Shown one piece after another: positions 8,607-15,583 of a stretch of DNA of 41,720 nucleotides; positions within the stretch are counted from its first letter, which is position 1, and each line of letters opens with the position of its first letter. Both the position numbers and the translations under genes were made by a program. The notes beneath the pieces are model-generated. The model made no database searches. It was not told the origin of the DNA and saw only the letters and a program-made list of their open reading frames with translations. This DNA comes from Clostridia bacterium (GTDB lineage Bacteria > Bacillota_A > Clostridia > Christensenellales > Aristaeellaceae), in NCBI GenBank assembly GCA_017397695.1, contig JAFQIF010000002.1:1-41720 (forward strand), written 5' to 3'.

Positions 8607-9661
8607 TATTTGATTTCCTCCGAAATAAACGTATCGTTGTCCTTGATGAGCGTTGAAAGCGATAAGCGTACCTCGCTTGCGCGAAGCAGCATAAGATCGC
8701 GCGCGTTTAAAGGGGCTTCTGCAAGGGATGAAAGCGACGCGGGCTGCATTTTTGTGATGAGCTCGTCAATTGCCGAAATCGGCGCGTTGATGATGCCTAC
8801 GCCCGCTGCGAGGCGCACATCCGACATAAGTCGCATAAACTCCTTTTCGTCCAAAAGCCTTGCGTTTAAAAGTATGCCCACAGAGCGCATCATTTTATCG
8901 ATGAACGCGTCCTGATCGTGTTCGATGAGATTTTTCCGAGCCTCTCTTTCCTGCTCGGCCACCTGCTCGCACGCGTCGATCAGACTTCGGATTACGTCCT
9001 CTTCGCTTCGGCCCATGGCGGTTTGGTTGGAAAGCTGATAAAGGTTTCCTTCGGCTTCCGTGCCTTCGCCGTAAAGACCGCGAACGGTAAAGCCGATTTT
9101 GCCAAACGCCTGGATGACCGCGCCCATCTTTTTCATAATGGTAATGGCCGGAAGATGCACAAGTGCGCTTGCTCTTAAGCCTGTTCCCGCATTGGTCGGG
9201 CAGGCGGTCAGATATCCCCATTTGCTGTCAAAGGCGATAGGCGCGTTTTTTGACAAAACGTCGTCTGCGTGAAACGCCAATTGCGCGGCCTTCTCAAGCT
9301 GCAGCCCCGGCAGAAAACCCTGAATCCTCAAATGATCCTCTTCGTTTACCATGATGGAAACAGTTTCGCCGGTGGATATGATCGCGGCGCCATGAACTTT
9401 ATTGGAAATAAGATCAAGGCTCACAAGATGTTTTTCAACCAGTATTTTTCGCTCGGTTTCGCTCATTTCGTTCATGGGAAACAGGCGATACATGCTGAGC
9501 ATGTTGGCGTTTTGAATGCTTTTGACGGCGCGGGAAACGGTTTCCTTTGCATGTGCATCTTCCATCTTGGCTGCAAAAGGGATGTCGGAATAGTTGCGTG
9601 CAAGGCGGACTCTGCAGGAAACAACTACGTCGGATTCGGGAGCCGTCGGATATTTATTCAT
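8606..9661 (-). CDS. mcsB: Protein arginine kinase McsB
   Basis: 351 residues, guanido-kinase fold. Diagnostic segments are VSCRVRLARNYSDIPF near residues 13-28 and ACPTNAGTGLRASALVHLP near 150-170, the latter with the catalytic-site Cys. By family knowledge it phosphorylates arginines on CtsR and on misfolded proteins, marking them for ClpC-ClpP. It overlaps mcsA by 8 bases and abuts clpC, the standard ctsR-mcsA-mcsB-clpC order. Confidence 0.96.
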   Translation of the reverse strand: MNKYPTAPESDVVVSCRVRLARNYSDIPFAAKMEDAHAKETVSRAVKSIQNANMLSMYRLFPMNEMSETERKILVEKHLVSLDLISNKVHGAAIISTGETVSIMVNEEDHLRIQGFLPGLQLEKAAQLAFHADDVLSKNAPIAFDSKWGYLTACPTNAGTGLRASALVHLPAITIMKKMGAVIQAFGKIGFTVRGLYGEGTEAEGNLYQLSNQTAMGRSEEDVIRSLIDACEQVAEQEREARKNLIEHDQDAFIDKMMRSVGILLNARLLDEKEFMRLMSDVRLAAGVGIINAPISAIDELITKMQPASLSSLAEAPLNARDLMLLRASEVRLSLSTLIKDNDTFISEEIK

Positions 9662-10199
9662 TGGCTGCGCCCTCCCCGACCTCTGATTTCACTTTCAGCT
9701 CGTTTGTAAGCGCCCGGATCTGGTCGCGGATGGTCGCGGCAGCTTCGTATTCTTCTTCGGATATGGCGCGGGTCAATTGCTGTTTTAATTTATCAATCTG
9801 AAGTCTTAAAGATACCTGGCTGTTTACGCCGCCCGGAACGCGCCCCACGTGCTGCGCGTTTCCGTGCATGCGGGTAAGCATTTCTTCAATGGGCTCCCGA
9901 AACGCCTTGTAGCAGTCTGCGCAGCCCAGCATGCCGTTTCTTTTAAACTGGCTGTAGTCCATACCGCAGGTTTCGCACGTGGCGGAAAAATCCGAATAGG
10001 GTTCTTCTTTTTTGTTTGTCAGCGCTTTTTCGATAAAACCGCCGAGGATGCCTGCAAGGTTGGTTAAGTCGATGGATGAAAGATTCATTTTATATTTAGT
10101 AAGGCAGGTGGCGCACAGGTTTTTATCCTGCTTTTCGCCGTTTGTAAAGGTGGTCAGGTGAATGTTTGCGGGGCGAACGCCGCATTCGTCACACATCAT
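9654..10199 (-). CDS. mcsA: McsA, zinc-binding activator of McsB
   Basis: 181 residues. Paired CxxC motifs are at the N terminus (MCDECG, LCATC) and in the middle (CETCG, GCADC), fitting zinc binding. A C-terminal UVR motif follows (QLTRAISEEEYEAAATIRDQIRALTNEL, quoted here only as a region near residues 140-168). It binds and activates McsB. The ATG lies inside the end of ctsR (11-base overlap), with GAGGAGG 9 bases upstream inside the ctsR coding sequence, implying coupled translation. Confidence 0.94.
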   Translation of the reverse strand: MMCDECGVRPANIHLTTFTNGEKQDKNLCATCLTKYKMNLSSIDLTNLAGILGGFIEKALTNKKEEPYSDFSATCETCGMDYSQFKRNGMLGCADCYKAFREPIEEMLTRMHGNAQHVGRVPGGVNSQVSLRLQIDKLKQQLTRAISEEEYEAAATIRDQIRALTNELKVKSEVGEGAANE

Positions 10200-10671
10200 G
10201 GCGGGAGTCCTCCTCTAAATTTCTGAATACCTGCGATAGCATATTGCGCATGACGGCAGCGCGCAATACATTTTTAGCGCTGACGGGAAGGGCAAGCGCG
10301 TTTTTGGCGACAGCCGAGCGCATGAGCATCGCTTCGTTTTTTGTGATCAGTTTTCTTTCAAACAAAAGCACGATGATCGCATTTGCGGATTCCTCATCGA
10401 TTTCCGTGCCAACTCGATTTAAAAGCGCGTCCAAAAGCGTGCTTCCGCCAGGATGGGTCATACGGACAATGCGCACAAATCCCCCGCCGCCCCTTCGCGA
10501 TTCGATGATGTAGCCGTGATCAACCGAAAAGCGCGTGGCTAAAACATAGTTGATCTGGGAAGGCGCGCAGCCGAAATGCTGCGCCAGTTCGTTCCTTTTA
10601 AGCTCGATCTGGGCGTCTTCCTCCATAAGCTCTTTTATAAATCTTTCAATGGTATCTGAAAGCTGTGCCAT
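10189..10671 (-). CDS. ctsR: Transcriptional repressor CtsR of class III stress genes
   Basis: 160 residues. It has an N-terminal winged helix-turn-helix (ELAQHFGCAPSQINYVLATRF) and the glycine-rich beta-wing RRGGGGFVRI, which in the family is the DNA-binding and heat-sensing loop. A C-terminal helical domain is the McsB/ClpC interaction region. A strong AAAGGAGGTG ribosome binding site lies 5 bases from the ATG. It should repress its own operon through the operator at 10696-10712. Confidence 0.96.
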   Translation of the reverse strand: MAQLSDTIERFIKELMEEDAQIELKRNELAQHFGCAPSQINYVLATRFSVDHGYIIESRRGGGGFVRIVRMTHPGGSTLLDALLNRVGTEIDEESANAIIVLLFERKLITKNEAMLMRSAVAKNALALPVSAKNVLRAAVMRNMLSQVFRNLEEDSRHDV

Positions 10672-10695
10672 GAAGACACCTCCTTTGGAAAGAAG

Positions 10696-10743
10696 TTTGA
10701 CTATCTTTGATTATTATTATACCCAAAGCGCGCCAAAAATCAA
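10696..10743 (-). promoter_or_regulatory. ctsR promoter with CtsR tandem-heptad operator
   Basis: On the minus strand: TTGATT (10738-10743), 16-base spacer, TATAAT (10716-10721). The two heptads AATCAAA (10706-10712) and AGTCAAA (10696-10702) are separated by GAT. This matches the known CtsR consensus (RGTCAAA-NAN-RGTCAAA) with one deviation. The operator covers the expected transcription start, so bound CtsR would block RNA polymerase. Confidence 0.88.
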
Positions 10744-10746
10744 TAC

Positions 10747-10802
10747 AGCGCCGCAATTTTCCTTTAAAATACGCATGTAAATCAAAGGGAAACTGCGGCG
10801 CT
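10747..10802 (-). terminator. Long hairpin after mtnN (terminator, abutting the ctsR promoter)
   Basis: Arms 10747-10765 and 10784-10802 pair over 19 positions with one A-C mismatch and one G-U. On the minus strand the stem is followed by GTATTGATTTTT, a loose U-tract. It closes the yabN-to-mtnN gene block; the ctsR -35 box lies within the trailing T-rich bases. Confidence 0.6.
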
Positions 10803-10813
10803 TAAGAAAACAT

Positions 10814-11506
10814 TTACGCAAGAGACGTTTTGATAAAATGAAGAAGCGCACGGACGGACTGATTTGCGGCAATTTCGGCAAACTCCTGATAGGAAAGATT
10901 GGCTCCGTCGTCCGCGCCGTCGGAAATGGCGCGAAGAATGGCGCAGGGTGTATTATTCATAAAGCATGCATGCGCGATTGCGCCGCCCTCCATCTCGCAG
11001 GCCTTTGCAGAGAAACGGGAAACGATTTCATCCTTCACTTTGGGATCACACACAAACTGATCGCCGGTAGCGATGGTTCCCAATTTTGCGTTTATACCAA
11101 GGAACGCAAGAGATGCAAGGAGCTTCCCGGACAGCTTTTCGTCCAGCGGAAAGCGCGTGACGTTCACCGTGGACACAAAGCCCTTTTCGTCGCCCAGGGG
11201 CGAGGTATCAAAGTCGTGCTGAACCGCGCAGTCGCCGACCACCACGTCGCACACTTTAAGCTCCTTGTCCAGCGCGCCGCCGACGCCGGTATTGATAATG
11301 GCTTTGGGCGCATACTTTAAAATCATTGTCTGGGCGCATACGGCGGCGTTTACTTTGCCGACGCCGGACACTGCGCAGACCACGGGATAGCCGTAAATGG
11401 AGCCGGATATGTAGGTGATACCGGAAACGGTTTCTGATTTGGGGCTTTCGATTTTCTTTTTAATGGCTTCAAGCTCCAATTGCATGGCGGCGATGATACC
11501 GATCAT
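10814..11506 (-). CDS. mtnN: 5'-methylthioadenosine/S-adenosylhomocysteine nucleosidase
   Basis: 230 residues, standard MTAN length. N-terminal IGIIAAMQLELEAIKKKI carries the conserved catalytic Glu. NTGVGGAL follows in the centre; EMEGGAIAHAC and the ISDGADDGANLSY segment with the catalytic Asp are near the C terminus. It cleaves SAH to adenine and S-ribosylhomocysteine, the substrate of the upstream neighbour luxS. The ATG overlaps the luxS stop by 4 bases (ATGA), with GAAGGGGGAAG as ribosome binding site, so the two steps of AI-2 synthesis are co-translated. Confidence 0.96.
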   Translation of the reverse strand: MIGIIAAMQLELEAIKKKIESPKSETVSGITYISGSIYGYPVVCAVSGVGKVNAAVCAQTMILKYAPKAIINTGVGGALDKELKVCDVVVGDCAVQHDFDTSPLGDEKGFVSTVNVTRFPLDEKLSGKLLASLAFLGINAKLGTIATGDQFVCDPKVKDEIVSRFSAKACEMEGGAIAHACFMNNTPCAILRAISDGADDGANLSYQEFAEIAANQSVRALLHFIKTSLA

Positions 11507-11973
11507 TTTTCTTCCCCCTTCGGATAGGAAAGCCTATCTTCCGTGTAGTTTTTGACAGCTTCATAATAGCGCATGGCTTCCTTTTTCGCCAGCTCAAGTT
11601 CAAGGTTTATATAATTTCCGCATTCTTTTCGGGATTTTCCGAAAACTTCGCCCTCGTAGGCGATGATTTTTGAAAGGGTTTCCTGAATGAGGGAAATTAC
11701 TTCCGTATGCTTCATATTTCTTACAAGCAGATAAAAGCCCGTCTGACAGCCCATAGGGCCAAAGTAGATCACGTTTTCGGAAAAAATAGAATTTCTTACA
11801 AACGTTGCAAACATGTGTTCAAACGTGTGCATGGTTGCGTTGTCCATAAGGTCGGGCTGATTGGGGATGCGGGTTCTTAGGTCATAGGTCACAACGTCGC
11901 CGTCGATGCGGGACAGATAGATGCCGGGCACGATGAAATCGTGATCCACGGAAAAGCTTGCGATTCTGTTCAT
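11503..11973 (-). CDS. luxS: S-ribosylhomocysteine lyase LuxS (AI-2 synthesis)
   Basis: 156 residues, usual length. The metal-binding HTFEHMFATF (HxxEH) and the third ligand in KECGNY are present, as is the catalytic Cys in GPMGCQTGFYL. It converts S-ribosylhomocysteine to homocysteine and DPD, the precursor of AI-2. It lies 10 bases after ispDF with a GAGGAGAAACAA leader and overlaps mtnN. The pair completes the activated methyl cycle. Confidence 0.97.
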   Translation of the reverse strand: MNRIASFSVDHDFIVPGIYLSRIDGDVVTYDLRTRIPNQPDLMDNATMHTFEHMFATFVRNSIFSENVIYFGPMGCQTGFYLLVRNMKHTEVISLIQETLSKIIAYEGEVFGKSRKECGNYINLELELAKKEAMRYYEAVKNYTEDRLSYPKGEEK

Positions 11974-11983
11974 TTGTTTCTCC

Positions 11984-13156
11984 TCAGATCTTTTGAATTA
12001 CGTTTGCGACTGCCTGCGCGGAGATACCAAGCCCCTCTCCCTCAAAGCCCAGCTTTTCCGTGGTTGTGGCTTTGACGGAAACGCGGTCAACGGGGATGGA
12101 CAAAACGGATGCGATATTTTCGCGCATTTTGGGAATGTAGGGGCTCAGCTTCGGCCGCTGGCAGACGATGGTAATGTCGACGTTTGAAAGCGTAAACCCG
12201 CTTTCGAGAATTTTTTTATTTGCTCTGTCCAGAAGCAGCATGGAAGAAATATCCTTATACGACATGTCGCTGTCCGGAAACAACTTTCCTATATCGCCAA
12301 GCGCGCACGCGCCCAGCATTGCGTCCATGAGCGCGTGAAGCGCAACATCGGCGTCGCTGTGCCCAAGAAGTCCCTTCTCATACGGGATTTCCTCGCCGCA
12401 GAGGATGAGCTTCCGATCCTCTACAAGCCTGTGAACGTCATACCCAGTTCCGGTTCTGAAAAGGAAATGAGGCGCATTTTCCTCAAAATCGCTTTTCAGG
12501 GTCAGCTTTTTGTTTGCCATTGCGGATTTTGCCTCCGTGAGCTTTACGCGGCCAAAGAGATATTCGTAAAGCTCCGCGTCGTCGGTCGCGTTGTATCCGG
12601 TTTCTTTGGCGTATTTATGCGCTTTCATGATTTCAGAATAAGAAAACGCCTGCGGGGTCTGAACGGCTCTGAGCGTATCTCGAACGGGCGTTTCAATGGC
12701 AAAGCCGGATTCATCCACGCGCTTTATGGTGTCGATGACCTTTGTGGATATAACGCCGCTTCCGAATTCCATCGCGTCCGAAATCACGTTTTCGATGATT
12801 TCCCTGGTAACATACGGGCGCGCGCCGTCGTGAATTAAAACGATGTCCGTATCGTTTGAAAGCGCACATAAGCCCGAATACACGCTTTCCTGACGCGTAT
12901 TTCCGCCAAGGGCAATTCCACGTATAAGGCCGCATGCACCATCTGAAAGCTTGATTTTTTCGTATTCCTGAATGTCCTGTTCTGACAAAACCAATGCGAT
13001 TTCGTCAATCAGGCCGCTTTCCTCCAATGCCGAAAGCGTTTCTGAAATAACGGCTTTTCCGTCTAATCTGTGAAAAACCTTATTGTATTCAAATCCCGCC
13101 CGCGCGCCGCGTCCGGCGGCCACGACGACGCAGCCGATCTTTTTGTTTTCCTTCAT
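11984..13156 (-). CDS. ispDF: Bifunctional IspD-IspF (MEP isoprenoid pathway)
   Basis: 390 residues, a fusion. Residues 1-~225 are the IspD cytidylyltransferase (VVVAAGRGARAGFEYNK nucleotide-binding start; IHDGARPYV). Residues ~235-390 are IspF (TGYDVHRL metal ligands; GHSDADVALHALMDA; TTTEKLGFEGEGLG). The two activities make CDP-ME and later the cyclodiphosphate intermediate in the MEP pathway. The ATG overlaps the upstream rqcP stop by 4 bases. Fused IspDF is known in several bacterial groups, so this is not novel. Confidence 0.96.
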   Translation of the reverse strand: MKENKKIGCVVVAAGRGARAGFEYNKVFHRLDGKAVISETLSALEESGLIDEIALVLSEQDIQEYEKIKLSDGACGLIRGIALGGNTRQESVYSGLCALSNDTDIVLIHDGARPYVTREIIENVISDAMEFGSGVISTKVIDTIKRVDESGFAIETPVRDTLRAVQTPQAFSYSEIMKAHKYAKETGYNATDDAELYEYLFGRVKLTEAKSAMANKKLTLKSDFEENAPHFLFRTGTGYDVHRLVEDRKLILCGEEIPYEKGLLGHSDADVALHALMDAMLGACALGDIGKLFPDSDMSYKDISSMLLLDRANKKILESGFTLSNVDITIVCQRPKLSPYIPKMRENIASVLSIPVDRVSVKATTTEKLGFEGEGLGISAQAVANVIQKI

Positions 13157-13437
13157 GGCACGATCCTGTACATGTCCGCAGCCTGCTCCTTGCGGACGGA
13201 TTCGGAGATGGACAAAACCTCGTATTTGGTTTCGTTTGCGCCGTAGCGCACGGTCAGGATATCGCCCACCTTTAGTTTCAGGCCGGGCTTACCGGGCTTA
13301 CCGTTCACGGTTACATGGTCGGAGTCGCATGCGTCGTTGGCGACGGATCTGCGCTTGATGATTCTTGAAACCTTCAAAAATTTGTCGAGGCGCATTTCGT
13401 TGGGGGTGGTTTTAACTTCTTCTGTCTTTTTAGCCAT
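13153..13437 (-). CDS. rqcP: S4-domain RNA-binding protein of the RqcP (YabO) family
   Basis: 94 residues. An S4 RNA-binding domain follows a short Lys-rich N terminus (MRLDKFLKVSRIIKRRSVA, then VTVNGKPGKPGLKLKVGDIL). In Firmicutes this small protein assists RqcH in C-terminal alanine tailing of stalled nascent chains on the 50S subunit. The hup-rqcP-yabN neighbourhood supports the assignment. An AGGAGAGAAACAT ribosome binding region precedes the ATG; the 3' end overlaps ispDF by 4 bases. Confidence 0.88.
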   Translation of the reverse strand: MAKKTEEVKTTPNEMRLDKFLKVSRIIKRRSVANDACDSDHVTVNGKPGKPGLKLKVGDILTVRYGANETKYEVLSISESVRKEQAADMYRIVP

Positions 13438-13486
13438 ATGTTTCTCTCCTGTTTCTGAAAAGGCGAAAGATTCCGCCCGAAAGTGA

Positions 13487-13756
13487 TTAAAAGGCTTCCT
13501 TGTAGGACTTTCCGGGTTTAAAAACGGGTGTTTTGGAGGCTTTTACCGTGATTGGTTCAAGCGTTGCGGGATTGAGCCCCGGATGCTCCGCGCGATTTTT
13601 GATTTCAAAGGTGCCGAACCCAACGATCTGCACTTTTTCGTCCTGCTTAAGGGTTTCTGTGATGGTATCAATAAAGGCGTTCAGCGCGCTTTCCGCCTGC
13701 TTTTTGGAAAGTCCTGCTTTTTCTGAAATTCTTTGGATAAGGGTAGATTTATTCAT
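13487..13756 (-). CDS. hup: HU-family nucleoid DNA-binding protein
   Basis: 89 residues, typical for HU. MNKSTLIQRISEKAGLSKKQ leads the helical dimerisation part. VQIVGFGTFEIKNRAEHPGLNP and the ITVKASKTPVFKPGKSYKEAF end form the saddle and DNA-binding arm. GGAGGATTTTCCAA precedes the ATG. Located between yabN and rqcP as in many Clostridia. Confidence 0.95.
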   Translation of the reverse strand: MNKSTLIQRISEKAGLSKKQAESALNAFIDTITETLKQDEKVQIVGFGTFEIKNRAEHPGLNPATLEPITVKASKTPVFKPGKSYKEAF

Positions 13757-13789
13757 TTGGAAAATCCTCCGTCGGCAGGATAGGATTGT

Positions 13790-15055
13790 TTATTGGTGAC
13801 TTGTCTTATACGCTTCGATATAGCGGTTGACCGCGTTTTCAAGCGCCTTTTCAGCGTCGATACCGTTTTTCCGTGCCCATGCGACCTGCTTTAAAAGGCT
13901 CTCGCCAAGGGATTTTTCGTCTGTAGCGCCATGGCTTTCGGGCGCGGGAACCAAAGCGGCGTCCGCCTTTTCTGCACGCTTGATTACCTTGCTTGCGCGA
14001 AGCAGAGCCGGAAGCGCAAGGGCGACGGCTTCCATTTCGTCAGATGTGCTTAAAAGCCCTTTTTCCTTGTTTTTGTTATCGTCCCATAGTGAAAAAAGGC
14101 CGTCCATATTGGAAACGGAATCCTTTCCGAACACGTGGCTGTGGCGCAAAATCATTTTTTGAACTACGCCTGTGATTACGTCCGTTTCCGTAAACTCGCC
14201 ATGTTCGACGCCGATTTGGATCTGAAGGGCACAAGCGAAAAGCACATCGCCCAATTCTTCAATCAGGCCGAATTCATCGCCTTTTTCAATTGCATCCTGA
14301 AGCTCATACGCTTCTTCAAGCGCGTCGCGCTTAAGCGTTTCGTGCGTCTGCTCCTTATCCCACGGACAGCCGCTCACAGGATCGCGCAGACGGGCGGCAA
14401 GCATGAGAAGATGCGAAAAATCGTACCTTTCCAGCTTTAAAAGGTCTTTGACTGCCGGCACAAAGCAGCATGCCGTGTGATCATACTCGTCCATGCGGTC
14501 AAGATCCATCAGCGGAATTTTGGCGAGCGCATCGCCCTTTAAAAAGTAGGCGTCCGTTTCATCTGGATATTTGTCCATCAAAAGAAGCTTTACGTCGCTT
14601 GCAAGCTCTCGTGAATCGATCTCGATAATCAAAGTATCGTTAAGAGATGAAAAATATGCGTTTCGAGCATCCAGCGCAGAAACGGTGAGATATGCGCCCT
14701 TTGCAAAGGCAGTCAATCCCCCGCGCATTTTCTGACCGATAAAGCGGAGGGAAACGCCCCTGTCTGCAAGCGCGCGCACGGTTTCATCGTCCAAGTCGAT
14801 GACGAGGTAATGAACGATATCATGACCCGATGAAAGGATTTTTTCAACCGCCATGTCGATGTGCTCGTCAAAATCCTCCGCTTCTTCATAAACGGAATCC
14901 AGCGAGGTGTAGGTCAGGTTATTTTCCTGAAGCCAAATCGCTGCGCCGCATCTTTCGGTGTGAAGAATGATATGCTCGGCGCTTTTTAACTGGTCGACTG
15001 CATCAAGGGTAAGCTCGCCCTTTGTAAGGCCTGTCTGAATCACATAAATTTCCAT
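13790..15055 (-). CDS. YabN-type protein: degenerate tetrapyrrole-methylase-like domain plus MazG pyrophosphohydrolase
   Basis: 421 residues from the ATG at 15055 (GGAGATGG upstream); an upstream in-frame start would lack a ribosome binding site. The C-terminal half is a clear MazG domain (LRDPVSGCPWDKEQTHETL; EEAYELQDAI; EELGDVLFACALQ supply the acidic Mg-binding residues) that hydrolyses NTPs to NMPs. The N-terminal ~215 residues occupy the place of the SAM-dependent tetrapyrrole methylase domain of YabN. The usual glycine-rich entry motif is replaced by IYVIQTGLTKGELTLDAV, so methylase activity is doubtful. It lies directly downstream of spoVT, the order known from Bacillus. Confidence 0.88.
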   Translation of the reverse strand: MEIYVIQTGLTKGELTLDAVDQLKSAEHIILHTERCGAAIWLQENNLTYTSLDSVYEEAEDFDEHIDMAVEKILSSGHDIVHYLVIDLDDETVRALADRGVSLRFIGQKMRGGLTAFAKGAYLTVSALDARNAYFSSLNDTLIIEIDSRELASDVKLLLMDKYPDETDAYFLKGDALAKIPLMDLDRMDEYDHTACCFVPAVKDLLKLERYDFSHLLMLAARLRDPVSGCPWDKEQTHETLKRDALEEAYELQDAIEKGDEFGLIEELGDVLFACALQIQIGVEHGEFTETDVITGVVQKMILRHSHVFGKDSVSNMDGLFSLWDDNKNKEKGLLSTSDEMEAVALALPALLRASKVIKRAEKADAALVPAPESHGATDEKSLGESLLKQVAWARKNGIDAEKALENAVNRYIEAYKTSHQ

Positions 15056-15084
15056 GGTACATCCATCTCCTAACTGTATAAAGG

Positions 15085-15113
15085 ATTGTACCACATTTTT
15101 CCCTTTTCGTAAA
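15085..15113 (-). promoter_or_regulatory. Promoter for the yabN-hup-rqcP-ispDF-luxS-mtnN block
   Basis: Minus strand: TTTACG (15108-15113), exactly 17 bases, TACAAT (15085-15090), about 30 bases before the yabN ATG. It begins right after the spoVT stop codon, so the block does not depend on spoVT transcription. Confidence 0.6.
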
Positions 15114-15118
15114 GGCGG

Positions 15119-15583
15119 TTACTGCTCCATCTGGCGTCCGATGATTGCGCAGGCGGTTTCGACAACTTTGAGATCCACGTTCGTCATTCTTACGCCCGAT
15201 TCTTTTGAAAGAAGCATAAGTCCGCCTACGACTTCTGCATCCGACACGATGGGACAGATGATCTGAGCGGTATACTGGTTAACGTCGTCTTCCGGGACTA
15301 GCGGAATCAGACGGTCGCCGTCTGAAATATTCTTGAGAATAACGCTTCTGTCCTTTAAAACCTGATCGGCTTCTGTCGAAAGCGCTTTTTCAAAGGAATC
15401 CTTCTTGGAAGAGCCGGATACGGCGACGATTGCGTCCCGGTCCGAGATCAGGGCGATATGACCAAGGGTTCTGTACAAAGAGTCCGTGTAATCCTTGGCG
15501 ATGGTCGCGATTTCGCCAATCGGGGAATATTTCTTTAAAACCACTTCCCCGTCGTGATCGGTATAGATTTCCAAAGGGTCGCC
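15119..15583 (-). pseudogene. spoVT: 3' fragment of spoVT (GAF-like domain), split by the prophage
   Basis: The last 154 codons correspond to SpoVT from about residue 31 to the end: GDPLEIYTDHDGEVVLKKY, then the GAF-like sensor domain ending in IGRQMEQ. The first ~30 codons, most of the AbrB-like swapped-hairpin DNA-binding domain, are absent here. In Bacillus SpoVT is a forespore transcription factor that modulates sigma-G genes and lies just upstream of the yabN region, matching this site. The fragment has no start of its own and is read as the C terminus of the recombinase ORF. It may be a reversible split rather than a dead gene. Confidence 0.9.

Noticed and set aside
13462..13477. Possible hairpin between hup and rqcP
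   Set aside because: Only ~6 pairs with almost no loop; too weak to call a terminator.
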